From assembly GCF_918741275.1 (NCBI RefSeq), contig NZ_CAKKNA010000004.1, positions 1 through 64,000 of the forward strand: 64,000 bases of DNA, read 5' to 3'. The notes below the pieces were generated by a model, which had not been told where the DNA came from, did not search any database, and saw nothing but the letters and a program-made list of their open reading frames with translations. Position numbers and translations under genes: made by a program. Source of the DNA: Bacillus sp. CECT 9360 (GTDB lineage Bacteria > Bacillota > Bacilli > Bacillales > DSM-1321). Below are positions 1 through 11,603 of this stretch, piece by piece. Numbering within the stretch: the first letter of the stretch is position 1; every line of letters starts with the position of its first letter.

Positions 1-49
1 GGCACGCCGCCAGCGTTCGTCCTGAGCCAGGATCAAACTCTCCGAAGAA
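1..49 (-). rRNA. 16S rRNA, 5' end only (gene runs off the left edge)
   Basis: Read on the minus strand, this stretch contains the universal 16S 5' sequence GAGTTTGATCCTGGCTCAG followed by ACGAACGCTGGCGGCGTGCC. The mature 5' end is placed near base 49 by comparison with the Bacillus 16S start (…CGGAGAGTTTG…); the exact processing base cannot be seen. The gene points away from gyrA, as rrnO does in B. subtilis relative to the origin. Confidence 0.97.
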
Positions 50-232
50 TGTTTGACTTGCTCACTTGCACATGGATGTGCTGGCATCGACGTTGTCACA
101 GGACGTGACGAACTTAGTCGATGTTCCATTTGCTTTTAAAGTGTGTGCTCACTTAAAAATTAACGTTGGCGCTTTGTTTTGTTCAGTTTTCAAAGAGCAA
201 TTCCGTTGTCATTCTTCTCAGAAGCAACTTTA
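50..232 (-). other. 16S rRNA leader (pre-rRNA 5' region)
   Basis: Between the promoter and mature 16S lies a leader with a boxA-like antitermination sequence (minus strand TGCTCTTTGAAAACT, about 187-201). At 68-125 it carries a nested stem-loop module: outer arms ATCGAC/GTCGAT and an inner GTCAC-GTCCT-GTGAC hairpin. The same module is found in the MITE-like repeats at 24531 and 34600 and in the repeat after gyrA (see findings). Confidence 0.6.
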
Positions 233-234
233 TT

Positions 235-264
235 AATATACCATTTCTGCTAACGTAAAGTCAA
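235..264 (-). promoter_or_regulatory. Putative rRNA operon promoter
   Basis: On the minus strand, TTGACT (-35, 259-264) and TATATT (-10, 235-240) are separated by 18 nt. They lie about 190 nt before mature 16S, a normal distance for a Bacillus rrn promoter. Inference from consensus match and position. Confidence 0.6.
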
Positions 265-371
265 GTGTTTATTTTTTCTCTTTGTTGCCTTAGTTATTAT
301 ATCTAGTTTGTTTTTTTAAATCAAGCTTTAAAGATAAATTCATAATATTGAATTATCGGGAAAAGCCCAAA

Positions 372-400
372 ATAAAAAGCCTGCTGAAAAACAACAGACT
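372..400 (-). terminator. Terminator after the HD-GYP gene
   Basis: Minus-strand stem AGTCTGTTG/CAGCAGGCT (9 bp with G-U pairs), loop TTTTT, then a T run. It lies just downstream of the HD-GYP stop codon at 414. Confidence 0.7.
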
Positions 401-413
401 CGAAATCAATGGT

Positions 414-1490
414 TTATAAGATCGCTTCAATAAATATTTCTCTGTTTTTACCTAGATGGATGATTTCTCCGTCTTCCTGGACTTTGACCATGGGCCTTGT
501 CGGAGTATTGGGTTCAATGAAAATAATTTCGGCAATATATCCATTGGAAAGCTTAACCTTGCTACCGATTGATAAGGTTGCAATACCGGAAAGTAATGTT
601 TTAACCACGCCTATATCAAACTTTCCAAAATCATCATGTAATATCATTTCCATCACTTTAAAAGGTGATTGCTTACTACGGTAATTTCTTTCGGACGTCA
701 TAGCATGATATACATCGGCCACCGCTACAATCCTTGAAAATTCACTTGGTGATTGTCCTCTTTTTCCCGCAGGATAGCCGCTGCCGTCTAATCTTTCGTG
801 ATGCTGAAGAATCGCATGTTTCATTGCATCACTTAAGATGGAGCTGTCTTGAATCATTTGGACGCTATATATCGGATGTTTTTTAATTTCGTTAAACTCA
901 TGAGAAGTCAAGCTTGTTTTCTTTTCTAGAATTCTTGAAGGAATTTTTGCCATGCCGCAGTCTACAAGTGAGCCCGCGATGACTATTTGGGACACATCGG
1001 TCTGTTTGTAATTTAATTTCTTTATGAGATACCCGCTTAACAAACCGACTGCAATGGCATGATGATATAAGTAATCTTCTTTTGTACTGTAATGGTGCAG
1101 CAAGAAAAGCTCAGACGGCTTTTTCATGACCTTATTAAATAAAGGAACGATTAAATCCCGGACCTTCGATACATCAATTGTACTTTCAGCCTGCCAATTC
1201 TTAAATAATTTTTTGTAGCTTTGAACCACTTTTAAATAATCCGTGATGAAGCTCGACCCATCTGTTTCTTTTCCTTTTCCTTTGGAATCAATAGATTCTT
1301 TTGGCTTAAAAGGCATGCCGTTGATCAATGTTTTCTCAACATTAACTTCACTAACCAAAAATGCCTTTAATACTTCTAAATGGGGTTTATTTAAGATTGT
1401 TTTGCTGGTCATAATCGGACGTTTGGTCAAGCCAATTATGTCCTGAGAGAGAATAGCACCTTCTACTAAATAATCCGTTTTAACACGCAA
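414..1490 (-). CDS. HD-GYP domain protein with degenerate HD motif
   Basis: A member of the HD-GYP family, whose active members hydrolyse cyclic di-GMP. The first His region (HHAIAVG) and the later HHERLDGSGYP block are present, followed by a helix (ADVYHAMTSERNYR) typical of the family. The central motif that should read HDIGK..IP reads VDCGMAKIP, so the metal-binding His of the HD pair is replaced by Val. Catalysis is therefore doubtful, and it may act as a sensor or scaffold. The longest frame starts at GTG 1499, but an AGGAG motif sits only 1 nt before it. TTG at 1490 has a 10-nt spacing and is preferred, giving about 358 aa. It is a single gene between gyrA and the rRNA operon, with its own terminator. 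Confidence 0.8.
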   Translation of the reverse strand: MRVKTDYLVEGAILSQDIIGLTKRPIMTSKTILNKPHLEVLKAFLVSEVNVEKTLINGMPFKPKESIDSKGKGKETDGSSFITDYLKVVQSYKKLFKNWQAESTIDVSKVRDLIVPLFNKVMKKPSELFLLHHYSTKEDYLYHHAIAVGLLSGYLIKKLNYKQTDVSQIVIAGSLVDCGMAKIPSRILEKKTSLTSHEFNEIKKHPIYSVQMIQDSSILSDAMKHAILQHHERLDGSGYPAGKRGQSPSEFSRIVAVADVYHAMTSERNYRSKQSPFKVMEMILHDDFGKFDIGVVKTLLSGIATLSIGSKVKLSNGYIAEIIFIEPNTPTRPMVKVQEDGEIIHLGKNREIFIEAIL

Positions 1491-1567
1491 ACTGTCCACA
1501 CTCCTGTAACAGCATTTTTCATGATTACCATAATATTACTGCACTTTCCCAACAAATTCTAGTTAAA

Positions 1568-1600
1568 AGATTAAAAGGAAGCACCCATTAGGATGCTTCC
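1568..1600 (-). terminator. Terminator of the gyrA transcript
   Basis: Perfect 10-bp stem on the minus strand (GGAAGCATCC/GGGTGCTTCC, loop TAAT) followed by TTTTAATCTTTT. It lies 310 nt downstream of the gyrA stop, with a repeat element filling the space between. Confidence 0.85.
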
Positions 1601-1607
1601 AATTAAG

Positions 1608-1860
1608 AATGGCGCAAGCGCCCTGTTCAGCCCCAACCAGCATAGGGCGCACCTCGTAGGAGGGCCAAGTATGGACCATCAGCTAAAATCCGTCACGTCC
1701 TGTGACGAACGCTGACGTCACCACATCCTGTGGAAGACCGAAGTGGGGCAGGAAGAACACCTGCCTCTTATGACCTCGAGGCCGACTAAAATCGCCGCGT
1801 CCTTATGTCTTCGTCGGCACTAGCACGTCCTGTACGTCGGGGCATGGCTGCTTACGCTAG
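1608..1860 (+). repeat. Intergenic repeat element downstream of gyrA
   Basis: A GC-richer, non-coding block between gyrA and its terminator. Its ends form an imperfect inverted repeat (GCGCAAGCGCC…CCCC versus GGGGCATGGCTGCTTACGC). It holds two copies of a hairpin-forming module: 1691-1738 (CAGCTAAAATC…CACGTCC…CACATCCTGTGG) and 1782-1840 (GCCGACTAAAATC…CGTCCTTATGTCTTCGTCGGC). The module recurs in the elements at 24531 and 34600 and in the 16S leader. No target duplication was recognised. Confidence 0.65.
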
Positions 1861-1911
1861 ACATCAATACATGTTGAAAATTTTTACTTTCTTAATCTTT
1901 TAAAAAATAAA

Positions 1912-4500
1912 TTATTCTTCGTCATTGCTTTCGGTTTCAGAGGTTGTTTCTTCGCTGTCATTGCTTTCGGTTTCAGAGGCTGTTTCTTCGCTGTCAGCTA
2001 TTTCATCTTTAAAAGCTTCCACCGGCTGTGTTTCATCAACTTCTTCTTCCATGATCTCTTTTTCATCCTCTTTTTCAACCATTGCAACTGTAGACACATA
2101 TTCATTATCACTTGTTTCAAGACGGATCAGTTTAACACCTTGTGTGTTACGGCCAGTCCTTGAGATGGTGTCTACATCCATTCGAATTAAAACGCCGCCC
2201 GCTGTGATTAACATTAGATCTTCTTCTCCGGTCACTGTCTTCACTGCAATCAGCGGACCATTTTTCTCGGTTACATTGCAGGTTTTGATCCCTTTTCCTC
2301 CACGGCTTTGAATGCGGTATTCTCCGGCTGGGGTACGCTTTCCGAACCCATTAACCGTAACGATCAGCACTTCTGAATCTTCTTCCAGGATTTCCATGCC
2401 GACAACTTCATCATTATTCCGCAAAGTAATTCCTTTTACACCGGTGGCTGTACGTCCCATCGAGCGGACATCGGTTTCAGGGAATCGGATCAGCATGCCA
2501 TTTTTTGTTCCGATAATCATATGTTTCTTGCCATTCGTTAAACGAACAGAGATTAATTCGTCCCCTTCACGGAGTCCTAAGGCAATTAAGCCGTTGTTAC
2601 GGATATTGGCAAAGGATGATAACGGAGACCGTTTTGAAATGCCTTCTTTAGTCGTAAAGAACAAGAACCAATCATCGGCAAATTTCTTAACCGGAATAAT
2701 GGCATTTACCCATTCTCCTTTGTCAACTTCAAGAAGATTGATAATCGGCAGGCCCTTAGCTGTTCTGCCATATTCAGGGATCTCATACCCCTTAGCGCGG
2801 TATACCTTTCCTTTATTTGTAAAAAATAAAAGGGTATCATGCGTCGAAGTAGTAAGCAGGTGTTCCACAAAGTCATCTTCATTCGTTCCCATGCCCTGAA
2901 TCCCTCTACCACCACGTCTTTGACTGCGGTAGGTGTTGACAGGCAATCGCTTAACATACCCGTTATGAGTTAATGTAACCACAATATTTTCAACTGGTAT
3001 CAGATCTTCGTCTTCAATGTTTTCGAGGCCGCTCACGACGATCTCGGTACGGCGTTTATCGTTGAAGCGTTCTTTGATTTCGATAAGCTCCTCACGAATG
3101 ATCTCCAATACCTTTTCTTCGTCTGAAAGAATGCCACGCAATTCCGAAATCAAGGCGACAAGCGATTGGTATTCCTCCTCGATTTTTTCACGTTCCAATC
3201 CTGTCAACCTCTGAAGGCGCATATCTAGGATTGCTTGAGCCTGCTTATCCGAAAGGTTAAATTGAGTAATTAACCCCTCGCGGGCAATGTCAGCTGTTTG
3301 TGAGCTTCTGATTAAGTTAATAACCTCATCTAACTGATCGAGAGCGATACGCAAGCCTTCCAAAATATGAGCTCGAGCTTCCGCTTTACGCAGTTCAAAT
3401 TCTGTTCTGCGTCTAATGACGACCTGTTGATGCTCAAGATAATACTGCAGGCATTGCTTTAAGTTCAATACCTTCGGCTGCCCTTCCACAAGCGCCAGCA
3501 AATTAATACCAAAGCTTGACTGCATCGCTGTCTGTTTATAAAGGTTATTCAGCAAAACATTGGCATTTGCATCTCTGCGGACTTCGATGACAATACGCAT
3601 ACCGTTTCTATCCGATTCATCACGCAGATCTGTGATGCCATCGATACGCTTGTCTCGAACCAATTCTGCGATTTTTTCAATCAGTCTTGCTTTATTCACT
3701 TGATAAGGAAGTTCAGTAACGATGATTACCTGTTTTCCGTTAGATTTCTCTTCAATCTCCACTTTAGCGCGAAGGGTGATGGAGCCTCTTCCCGTTTCAT
3801 AAGCCCGCCTGATTCCGCTGCGGCCTAAAATCATTGCCGCAGTCGGGAAATCAGGGCCCGGGATAATTTCCATTAATTCCGCGATTGTTACCTCAGGATT
3901 TTTACTGAAAGCTAATACTCCGTCTATTACTTCCCCTAATTGGTGAGGAGGAATGTTCGTAGCCATCCCTACCGCGATTCCGGAAGAACCATTCACTAAA
4001 AGGTTCGGGAAACGGGCAGGGAGGACGGCCGGTTCTTTTTCAGATCCATCATAGTTTTCTTTGTAATCAATCGTGTCTTTATTTATATCCCGGATTAATT
4101 CCATGGAGATTTTAGACATTCTTGCTTCTGTATAACGCATCGCTGCAGCGGGGTCTCCGTCGACTGATCCGAAGTTACCATGGCCATCAACGAGCATATA
4201 GCGATAGCTAAAGTCTTGAGCCATACGAACCATCGTTTCATACACAGCAGAGTCGCCGTGCGGATGGTATTTTCCAATAACTTCCCCGACAATACGAGCT
4301 GATTTCTTATAAGCCTTATCGGACGTCATCCCTAAATCATTCATCGCATATAAAATCCGGCGGTGAACGGGTTTCAATCCATCTCTTACATCAGGAAGCG
4401 CACGGGAAACAATAACACTCATCGCGTAATCTAAAAACGAAGTACGCATTTCCTGGCTAAGATTGATTTCTTGAACATTTGATTTTTCTATTTCAGACAT
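1912..4500 (-). CDS. gyrA: DNA gyrase subunit A
   Basis: DNA-cleaving subunit of gyrase (A2B2), which introduces negative supercoils. The catalytic Tyr is Y123 in [12 protein letters not shown]. The quinolone-resistance region reads [10 protein letters not shown] (S84, E88), the sensitive form. The GyrA box QRRGGRG of the C-terminal wrapping domain is visible. The start is ATG 4500 with AGGAGG 7 nt upstream (862 aa); an upstream in-frame start at 4536 has no such site. At 862 aa it is about 40 residues longer than B. subtilis GyrA because of an acidic Ser/Glu/Thr-rich tail containing a 13-residue tandem repeat. It follows gyrB after 82 nt that contain a hairpin (GGATAGA/TCTATCC). Confidence 0.98.
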   Translation of the reverse strand: MSEIEKSNVQEINLSQEMRTSFLDYAMSVIVSRALPDVRDGLKPVHRRILYAMNDLGMTSDKAYKKSARIVGEVIGKYHPHGDSAVYETMVRMAQDFSYRYMLVDGHGNFGSVDGDPAAAMRYTEARMSKISMELIRDINKDTIDYKENYDGSEKEPAVLPARFPNLLVNGSSGIAVGMATNIPPHQLGEVIDGVLAFSKNPEVTIAELMEIIPGPDFPTAAMILGRSGIRRAYETGRGSITLRAKVEIEEKSNGKQVIIVTELPYQVNKARLIEKIAELVRDKRIDGITDLRDESDRNGMRIVIEVRRDANANVLLNNLYKQTAMQSSFGINLLALVEGQPKVLNLKQCLQYYLEHQQVVIRRRTEFELRKAEARAHILEGLRIALDQLDEVINLIRSSQTADIAREGLITQFNLSDKQAQAILDMRLQRLTGLEREKIEEEYQSLVALISELRGILSDEEKVLEIIREELIEIKERFNDKRRTEIVVSGLENIEDEDLIPVENIVVTLTHNGYVKRLPVNTYRSQRRGGRGIQGMGTNEDDFVEHLLTTSTHDTLLFFTNKGKVYRAKGYEIPEYGRTAKGLPIINLLEVDKGEWVNAIIPVKKFADDWFLFFTTKEGISKRSPLSSFANIRNNGLIALGLREGDELISVRLTNGKKHMIIGTKNGMLIRFPETDVRSMGRTATGVKGITLRNNDEVVGMEILEEDSEVLIVTVNGFGKRTPAGEYRIQSRGGKGIKTCNVTEKNGPLIAVKTVTGEEDLMLITAGGVLIRMDVDTISRTGRNTQGVKLIRLETSDNEYVSTVAMVEKEDEKEIMEEEVDETQPVEAFKDEIADSEETASETESNDSEETTSETESNDEE

Positions 4501-4582
4501 GGAGCAACCTCCTATTAGTAGTGCCTCTTTTTGCACTATTTAAAAGACAGGATAGACCGTATTTCATCTATCCTGATCCAGA

Positions 4583-6523
<1,941 letters not shown>

Positions 6524-6557
6524 CTACACTTTTCTTTAAGCGTTTTTTTCGTTGGTA

Positions 6558-6587
6558 GATAGGAAAGTATAAACCAGGTTTCCTATC
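6558..6587 (-). promoter_or_regulatory. Inverted repeat in the gyrB leader
   Basis: GATAGGAAA and TTTCCTATC form 9-bp arms around a 12-nt loop, about 50-80 nt upstream of gyrB. There is no T run behind it, so it is more likely a leader structure or operator than a terminator. Function unknown. Confidence 0.35.
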
Positions 6588-6688
6588 CACATAAGTGTAA
6601 CTATGTCGCCTAATCGTTGCCTTTAAAGGCTTGCCATCGGCGGATTTTCTTTGTGAAATTCTTTAAAAATCCAGTTTATTGAAATCTA

Positions 6689-6940
6689 TTATTCATCGAT
6701 TAAAATCGCTTTTTGTAATGAACGTTTTTTTAGAGTCCCGGATGATAGAGGAGAATAATATATATGTTCATCCGTAACTACGATTGATTTAATTGACCCT
6801 TTTGATAAATTGAGGGTCACTTCTTCTTTTTCTTTTAGGAATTCCAGGATCAATGGAGATGACTGGAGAAGTTGTTTATCTAAAATGGCTATAACTTCAT
6901 TCGTTTTTACAAGTATATCTTCTCCTATATGGAGATACAT
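6689..6940 (-). CDS. remB: Extracellular matrix regulator RemB (YaaB family)
   Basis: An 83-aa protein starting MYLHIGEDILVKTNEVIAIL and matching the RemB/YaaB family in size, sequence style and position between recF and gyrB. In B. subtilis RemB is a paralogue of the DNA-binding RemA and supports biofilm matrix gene expression. It lies 12 nt downstream of recF and is probably co-transcribed with it. Confidence 0.85.
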   Translation of the reverse strand: MYLHIGEDILVKTNEVIAILDKQLLQSSPLILEFLKEKEEVTLNLSKGSIKSIVVTDEHIYYSPLSSGTLKKRSLQKAILIDE

Positions 6941-6952
6941 TGAATCACCCCG

Positions 6953-8071
6953 TCATTTGACCTTTGATAGATTTCCCTGAGTCACATAGAAGGTTGAGGC
7001 ATCATGAAGAGTTTGATGATTTATACCTTCTACAGACGTCGTAGTTACAAAGGTTTGAACTTTTCCCTGAATCGTATTTAATAAATGAGACTGACGGTAA
7101 TCATCCAATTCCGACAGTACATCGTCCAGGAGCAAAATAGGATATTCTCCTACTTCTGCTTGAATTAATTCTATTTCAGCAAGTTTCAAAGAAAGGGCCG
7201 TCGTGCGCTGCTGTCCCTGTGAGCCGAATGTTTGAACATCGCGCCCATTCACAAAAAAAACGAGGTCATCACGATGAGGACCTATGAGCGTTATGCCCCT
7301 TTCAATTTCCCTTGTTCTTATTTTAACAAATTTTTCTTGGAATTCCTCTACCATTTTCGTCAAATCCATAGATTCTGATACATCAAGCGATGGTTTATAT
7401 TGGATTTTCAATACTTCCAGGTTCCTTGAAATTCCAGAGTGGATTGGTTCCGCCCATCCTTGAAGCAATGAAAGAAATTGATATCTTTTTTCAATAATTT
7501 TAGCAGCAAATTGAACGAATTGTTCCGTTAACACATCTAGCATCGCCATATCCGTTTGCTTGCGGATTTGAAGAAGCTTTAAATAATGATTTCTTTGTTG
7601 TAGTATTTTTTGGAATTGACTCATCTCGTGAAGGTAAACGGGCGAAACCTGGCCAATCTCCATATCAATGAAACGTCTTCTAACCTGAGGGCTGCCTTTT
7701 ACCAGGTGAAGATCCTCAGGTGCAAACATCACTACATTCATATTCCCGACGTATTGGCTCAACTTTTGCTGTTCAATATGATTGCTTTTCGCCTTTTTCC
7801 CTTTTTTGGAAATGATTAATTCTAAGGGGATGGACGTATTTCTTTTTATTACTCTACCTTCTATTTTAGCATATTCTTCGTCCCAGCGAATAAGATCTTT
7901 ATCGTTGGACGTCCGGTGAGACTTTGCCATCGCTAAAACAAAGATTGATTCCATCACATTGGTCTTTCCCTGCGCATTTTCTCCGAGGATCACATTCACT
8001 TTATTTTCAAAGCTAACATCGAGATCCGTGTAATTTCGATAATTCTTTAATTTAATATTTTCTATATGCAT
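6953..8071 (-). CDS. recF: DNA replication/repair protein RecF
   Basis: SMC-like ATPase that works with RecO and RecR to load RecA at single-stranded gaps. Walker A (GENAQGKT, residues 30-37) lies near the N-terminus. The ABC-type signature (FGSQGQQRT) and Walker B ([12 protein letters not shown]) lie in the last third. At 372 aa it has the usual length. It lies 18 nt downstream of yaaA. Confidence 0.97.
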   Translation of the reverse strand: MHIENIKLKNYRNYTDLDVSFENKVNVILGENAQGKTNVMESIFVLAMAKSHRTSNDKDLIRWDEEYAKIEGRVIKRNTSIPLELIISKKGKKAKSNHIEQQKLSQYVGNMNVVMFAPEDLHLVKGSPQVRRRFIDMEIGQVSPVYLHEMSQFQKILQQRNHYLKLLQIRKQTDMAMLDVLTEQFVQFAAKIIEKRYQFLSLLQGWAEPIHSGISRNLEVLKIQYKPSLDVSESMDLTKMVEEFQEKFVKIRTREIERGITLIGPHRDDLVFFVNGRDVQTFGSQGQQRTTALSLKLAEIELIQAEVGEYPILLLDDVLSELDDYRQSHLLNTIQGKVQTFVTTTSVEGINHQTLHDASTFYVTQGNLSKVK

Positions 8072-8089
8072 GATAGGTTATCCTTTATC

Positions 8090-8308
8090 TTAAAGCGTGA
8101 TCACAAAGGTACCGACCTTCGGAATAAATACCCTGTCTCCTTCTCTAAGCTTCCTTCCTCTTCGCACGTCTAGATCATCATTAACAAAAACCTCATGTTC
8201 GCTTAAAAACCATTTTGCCATGCCGCCGCTTTGAATGATGTCTGCAACTTTCAAAAATTGACCAAGCGTAATGTACTCCGTATCAATTTGAATTTCATTC
8301 ATTCGCAT
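8090..8308 (-). CDS. yaaA: S4-domain RNA-binding protein YaaA (RlbA)
   Basis: A 72-aa S4-like protein; the FLKVADIIQSGGMAKWFL…FVNDD…RRGRKLREGD pattern is the alpha-L RNA-binding fold. The family sits between dnaN and recF in Bacillaceae and is linked to ribosome assembly. Here it is separated from dnaN by about 380 nt because of an inserted repeat, which is unusual for this operon. Confidence 0.9.
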   Translation of the reverse strand: MRMNEIQIDTEYITLGQFLKVADIIQSGGMAKWFLSEHEVFVNDDLDVRRGRKLREGDRVFIPKVGTFVITL

Positions 8309-8412
8309 CTCACTCTTTTCTAAGTAGTCTCTAATAGTTTATTTTACTAAATATTTGAGATTAACACAAAGGCAGCATTTTCACTCAAGAAATAAAGGAT
8401 TTTTAAAAAGAA

Positions 8413-8647
8413 GGCTCTGTTAAATTCCATTGTTGATTTTCAAATGGTCATGGAATCTACTCGCTTTCCGCGGACGAACTGTCAAGCCTCCTCACTCGTA
8501 CCTCGCTGCGGGGTCTTGCCAGCCCGTTTTTCCGCAGGACGTTGATTCATCATCCTTGAATAGACACCGCACGAGAAAATGCGTATGCATTTTCGAGGAG
8601 TCTCGCAGATTCCCTTCCCAAAAACAACATTATCGTTTAACAGAGCC
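8413..8647 (-). mobile_element. MITE-like element, 235 bp, inside the dnaN-yaaA gap
   Basis: Terminal inverted repeats GGCTCTGTTAAA / TTTAACAGAGCC bound 235 bp. The 8 bases AAAAAGAA occur directly on both sides (8405-8412 and 8648-8655), an exact target-site duplication. Its core, read on the minus strand, matches the core of the 24531 and 34600 elements (CTCCTCGAAAATGCATACGC, TATTCA.GGATGAT, AACGTCCTGCGG, GCTTTCCGCGG). There is no transposase, so it would depend on an IS elsewhere. The ends and 8-bp duplication suit IS6- or ISL3-type transposition; the family is not settled. Confidence 0.8.
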
Positions 8648-8688
8648 AAAAAGAAAAAGGCTGCCAGCTAAAACCAGCAACCTATTGT

Positions 8689-9825
8689 TTAGTATGTTCT
8701 TACCGGCAGTATTAATTGGAGCATCGTGTCATCGTGAAGTGAGCGGATGACGAAAGGACGCATCGCTCCAGTGAAGCTGACTTTTATATCAGTACCTTCC
8801 AATGCTTTTAAAGCATCCATAACAAACTTGGCACTGAAGGAAATCTTTAATTCCTCTCCTTCAATTGACTCGGCTTGTACTTCTTCAATGACTTTTCCGA
8901 TTTCGGGAGTGTTTGAGGAGATTTCAATTAGGCCTCCTTCAAGAGTTGCCAGCTTTACGACATTGTTTCTTCCCTCTCTTGCCAATAAAGAAGCGCGATC
9001 GATCGCCTGTAAGAAGTCTTTTACACGAATCGATACTTCCGTTTTGCTGTCTGTCGGAATCAGTCTGGAGGTGTCCGGATAATTTCCTTCTAGAAGTCTT
9101 GAGAAGAACAATAAGTTTTTCGCTTTAAACAGCACCTGATTTTCAGTAATGACTATTTCAAGTAGATCGTTTGTATCATCCAGAATTTTACTTAATTCAT
9201 TTAGGCTTTTTCCTGGAATGACTACGTTATAACTTCCGTTCACTGTGGTTTCAAGTTGGGCTTTCCTCATTGCTAAACGATGGCTATCTGTTGCAATACA
9301 GGTCATTTCCCCGTTTTCAACCTTTATGTTTACACCTGTCAAGATCGGGCGTGTTTCTGAGGTGGACACTGCGAAGACGGTTTGGCGGATTAAGGTTTTT
9401 AATAAATCTGCAGGAATTTTGAAGATATTTTCTTCCTCAATAACAGGCAGATGTGGATACTCCTCAGCGTCTAGTCCATTCAGGTTAAATTCAGCTTTAC
9501 CAGAACGAATGACGGTTTGAAAATTATTTAGTAATTCTATGTCTACCGTATCCATTGGCAATTTCTTTACAATTTCGCTGAAAAAGCGGGCATTCAGTAC
9601 AATTCTGCCAACTTCCTTGATTTCAATGATTTCATTTCCTGATTCCTCAGCAGGTATGAAGGATTCAATGGAAATATCAGAGTCACTTCCTGTTAATGTA
9701 ACTCCTTCTTTTGTAACGGTGATTTTGATTCCGGTTAATATTGGAATCGTAGTTCTGGATGTGACAGCTTTCATTACCTCTTGCACACTTTGTACTAAAC
9801 GATCGCGCTGAATAATAAATCGCAT
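8689..9825 (-). CDS. dnaN: DNA polymerase III sliding clamp (beta subunit)
   Basis: Ring clamp that tethers DNA polymerase. The whole sequence follows the Bacillus DnaN pattern (SRTTIPILTGIKI, GSDSDISIESFIP, SGKAEFNLNG.DAEEYPHLP, ATDSHRLA, C-terminus LPVRTY). The start ATG 9825 gives 378 aa, the B. subtilis length, with GGGGGAA 9 nt upstream. Two further in-frame starts (9831, 9840) are closer to or upstream of that site. It follows dnaA across the unwinding region. Confidence 0.97.
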   Translation of the reverse strand: MRFIIQRDRLVQSVQEVMKAVTSRTTIPILTGIKITVTKEGVTLTGSDSDISIESFIPAEESGNEIIEIKEVGRIVLNARFFSEIVKKLPMDTVDIELLNNFQTVIRSGKAEFNLNGLDAEEYPHLPVIEEENIFKIPADLLKTLIRQTVFAVSTSETRPILTGVNIKVENGEMTCIATDSHRLAMRKAQLETTVNGSYNVVIPGKSLNELSKILDDTNDLLEIVITENQVLFKAKNLLFFSRLLEGNYPDTSRLIPTDSKTEVSIRVKDFLQAIDRASLLAREGRNNVVKLATLEGGLIEISSNTPEIGKVIEEVQAESIEGEELKISFSAKFVMDALKALEGTDIKVSFTGAMRPFVIRSLHDDTMLQLILPVRTY

Positions 9826-9879
9826 TTTCATTTCCCCCAATTGAGTAATATTTGCTTGCTTGATTGCATAGTTTATTTA

Positions 9880-9983
9880 GTTATTATTCTTTTAAAAAAA
9901 TAGTAATAGTAGTAATAGGGCCTGTTAGTATGTGGATAACCCAGAAAATGCTATGGAAAAACAGTCTATCCCCATGTGGACAG
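9880..9983 (-). other. oriC unwinding region (basal unwinding system) between dnaA and dnaN
   Basis: On the minus strand, a DnaA box TTATCCACA (9931-9939) is followed by a short GC stretch (GGCCC, 9918-9922). Next come six DnaA-trio-like triplets (plus strand TAG TAA TAG TAG TAA TAG, 9901-9918) and then an A/T-rich tract (9880-9900). This order matches the B. subtilis start site for DnaA-driven melting. A further box-like TGTGGACAG is at 9975-9983, within the arms ACAGTCT/AGACTGT. Confidence 0.75.
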
Positions 9984-10026
9984 ACTGTGTGTAACTAGGA
10001 GCTGGTTATTAACATTATTCCCCTTG

Positions 10027-11376
10027 TTAGACCCTTAATTGATCTTGGATATCTTTTACTTGTCTCTGTAGCTGAGGATCAGTTTGCAGAAGCTTTGAAA
10101 TCTTATCATGTGCGTGAATAACTGTCGTATGGTCACGCCCACCAAATTCATCGCCTATTTTTGGAAGCGAGAAATCTGTCAATTCTCTTGATAGATACAT
10201 AGCAATCTGCCTGGGAAAGGCCACTGTCTTCGTTCTTTTCCTTGCTTTAAAATCCTCAAGCTTCACGCTGTAGTGCTCTCCGACCGTTCTTTGGATGTCG
10301 AGAATCGTAACGATTTTCGACTTTGAACTGGGAATGATATCTTTAAGTGCCTCTGCAGCGAGATCGGCATTTATGTCCTTGTTAATTAAGGATGAATAAG
10401 CGACAACTCGGATTAAAGCACCTTCGAGTTCGCGGATGTTTGAATCAATCTGATTGGCAATATACAGCATGACTTCATTAGGAATATCCAGTCCTTCTGC
10501 TCTAGCTTTTTTGCGCAAAATCGCAATCCTTGTTTCTAAATCAGGTGGCGTGATATCTGTAATCAAACCCCATTCAAAACGTGAACGGAGTCGGTCTTCA
10601 AGTGTTGGAATTTCCTTTGGAGGCCTGTCACTGGAAATAACGATTTGCTTGCTTTCCTCATGAAGTGTATTAAAGGTATGGAAGAACTCTTCCTGGGTTT
10701 GTTCTTTCCCAGCTAAAAATTGAATATCATCAATAAGAAGAACGTCAACACTTCTATACTTATTTCGGAAGGCTTCCGCGTTATTATCACGAATAGAGTT
10801 AATGAATTCATTCGTAAATTTCTCTGAAGATAAATAAACAACCTTGGCAGCCGGATTATGTTCCAAAACATAGTGACCGATCGCATGCATTAAATGAGTT
10901 TTCCCAAGGCCTACGCCTCCATAAATGAACAGTGGATTGTATGCTTTTGCAGGGGCTTCGGCCACAGCAAGAGATGCGGCATGGGCAAAACGGTTGCCCG
11001 ATCCAATAACAAACGTGTCAAAAGTGTTTCTTGTATTTAACATATGCTGGGGAAAATCATTCTGGTCGTCCACATGTTTTTTTGGTTTTTTTGCAGGAGT
11101 CGAGAAGCCAAAATCATCTTCTCCCTGGTTTGGAGGAATGATAAATTTCACTTCAAGCTCTTCCCCGGTTAATTCTAACAATACACCGGAAATCAGATGA
11201 GAGTATCTCTCTTCCAGCCAATCACGCGCAAACTCATTGGGAGCCGTAACTGTGAGGTTATCTCCCTGCAGCGTATGTGCTTTAGTGGATTTTAACCAAG
11301 TTTCAAAGCTTGGTTTACTGATTTTTTTCTCTATTTTCCCAAGCGCCTGGTTCCATAAAGCGTCGATATTCTCCAA
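10027..11376 (-). CDS. dnaA: Chromosomal replication initiator DnaA
   Basis: AAA+ initiator that binds DnaA boxes and melts oriC. N-terminal domain I ([22 protein letters not shown]) leads through a variable linker (about 82-110). The ATPase domain has Walker A GGVGLGKT (153-160) and Walker B LLIDD (213-217). Domain IV carries [15 protein letters not shown] (412-426), the DNA-binding signature. The start is TTG 11376, with AAGGAGG 6-8 nt upstream (449 aa). The longer frame from 11427 adds residues unlike the family. Confidence 0.97.
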   Translation of the reverse strand: MENIDALWNQALGKIEKKISKPSFETWLKSTKAHTLQGDNLTVTAPNEFARDWLEERYSHLISGVLLELTGEELEVKFIIPPNQGEDDFGFSTPAKKPKKHVDDQNDFPQHMLNTRNTFDTFVIGSGNRFAHAASLAVAEAPAKAYNPLFIYGGVGLGKTHLMHAIGHYVLEHNPAAKVVYLSSEKFTNEFINSIRDNNAEAFRNKYRSVDVLLIDDIQFLAGKEQTQEEFFHTFNTLHEESKQIVISSDRPPKEIPTLEDRLRSRFEWGLITDITPPDLETRIAILRKKARAEGLDIPNEVMLYIANQIDSNIRELEGALIRVVAYSSLINKDINADLAAEALKDIIPSSKSKIVTILDIQRTVGEHYSVKLEDFKARKRTKTVAFPRQIAMYLSRELTDFSLPKIGDEFGGRDHTTVIHAHDKISKLLQTDPQLQRQVKDIQDQLRV

Positions 11377-11596
11377 TTTAGTCCCTCCTTTTCTGAAATG
11401 TCCTCTAAAATGAAAATCCCATATCAAAACGCGGCTAAATAAAGCTTAGCCTTAAAGAAAAATATAAGATTCGTTCTTTAGTAAGATTGAATAAATGAGT
11501 GTAATAAAACGAGTGTACAGGTTGAGATGATCGATTTGTATAATTATTCATCAACAGATATGTGGAAAAAATATATAATAAGAAGAAAAACGACTT

Positions 11597-11603
11597 TTCG
11601 ACA
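11597..11603 (-). promoter_or_regulatory. Spo0A box (core) in oriC
   Basis: TTCGACA (complement TGTCGAA) is the Spo0A core. It stands between two DnaA-box-like sites. Spo0A binding in oriC is established in B. subtilis; binding here is inferred. Confidence 0.45.

Noticed and set aside
4240-4270. Quinolone-resistance change in gyrA
   Set aside because: Codons for S84 and E88 are the wild-type (sensitive) residues.
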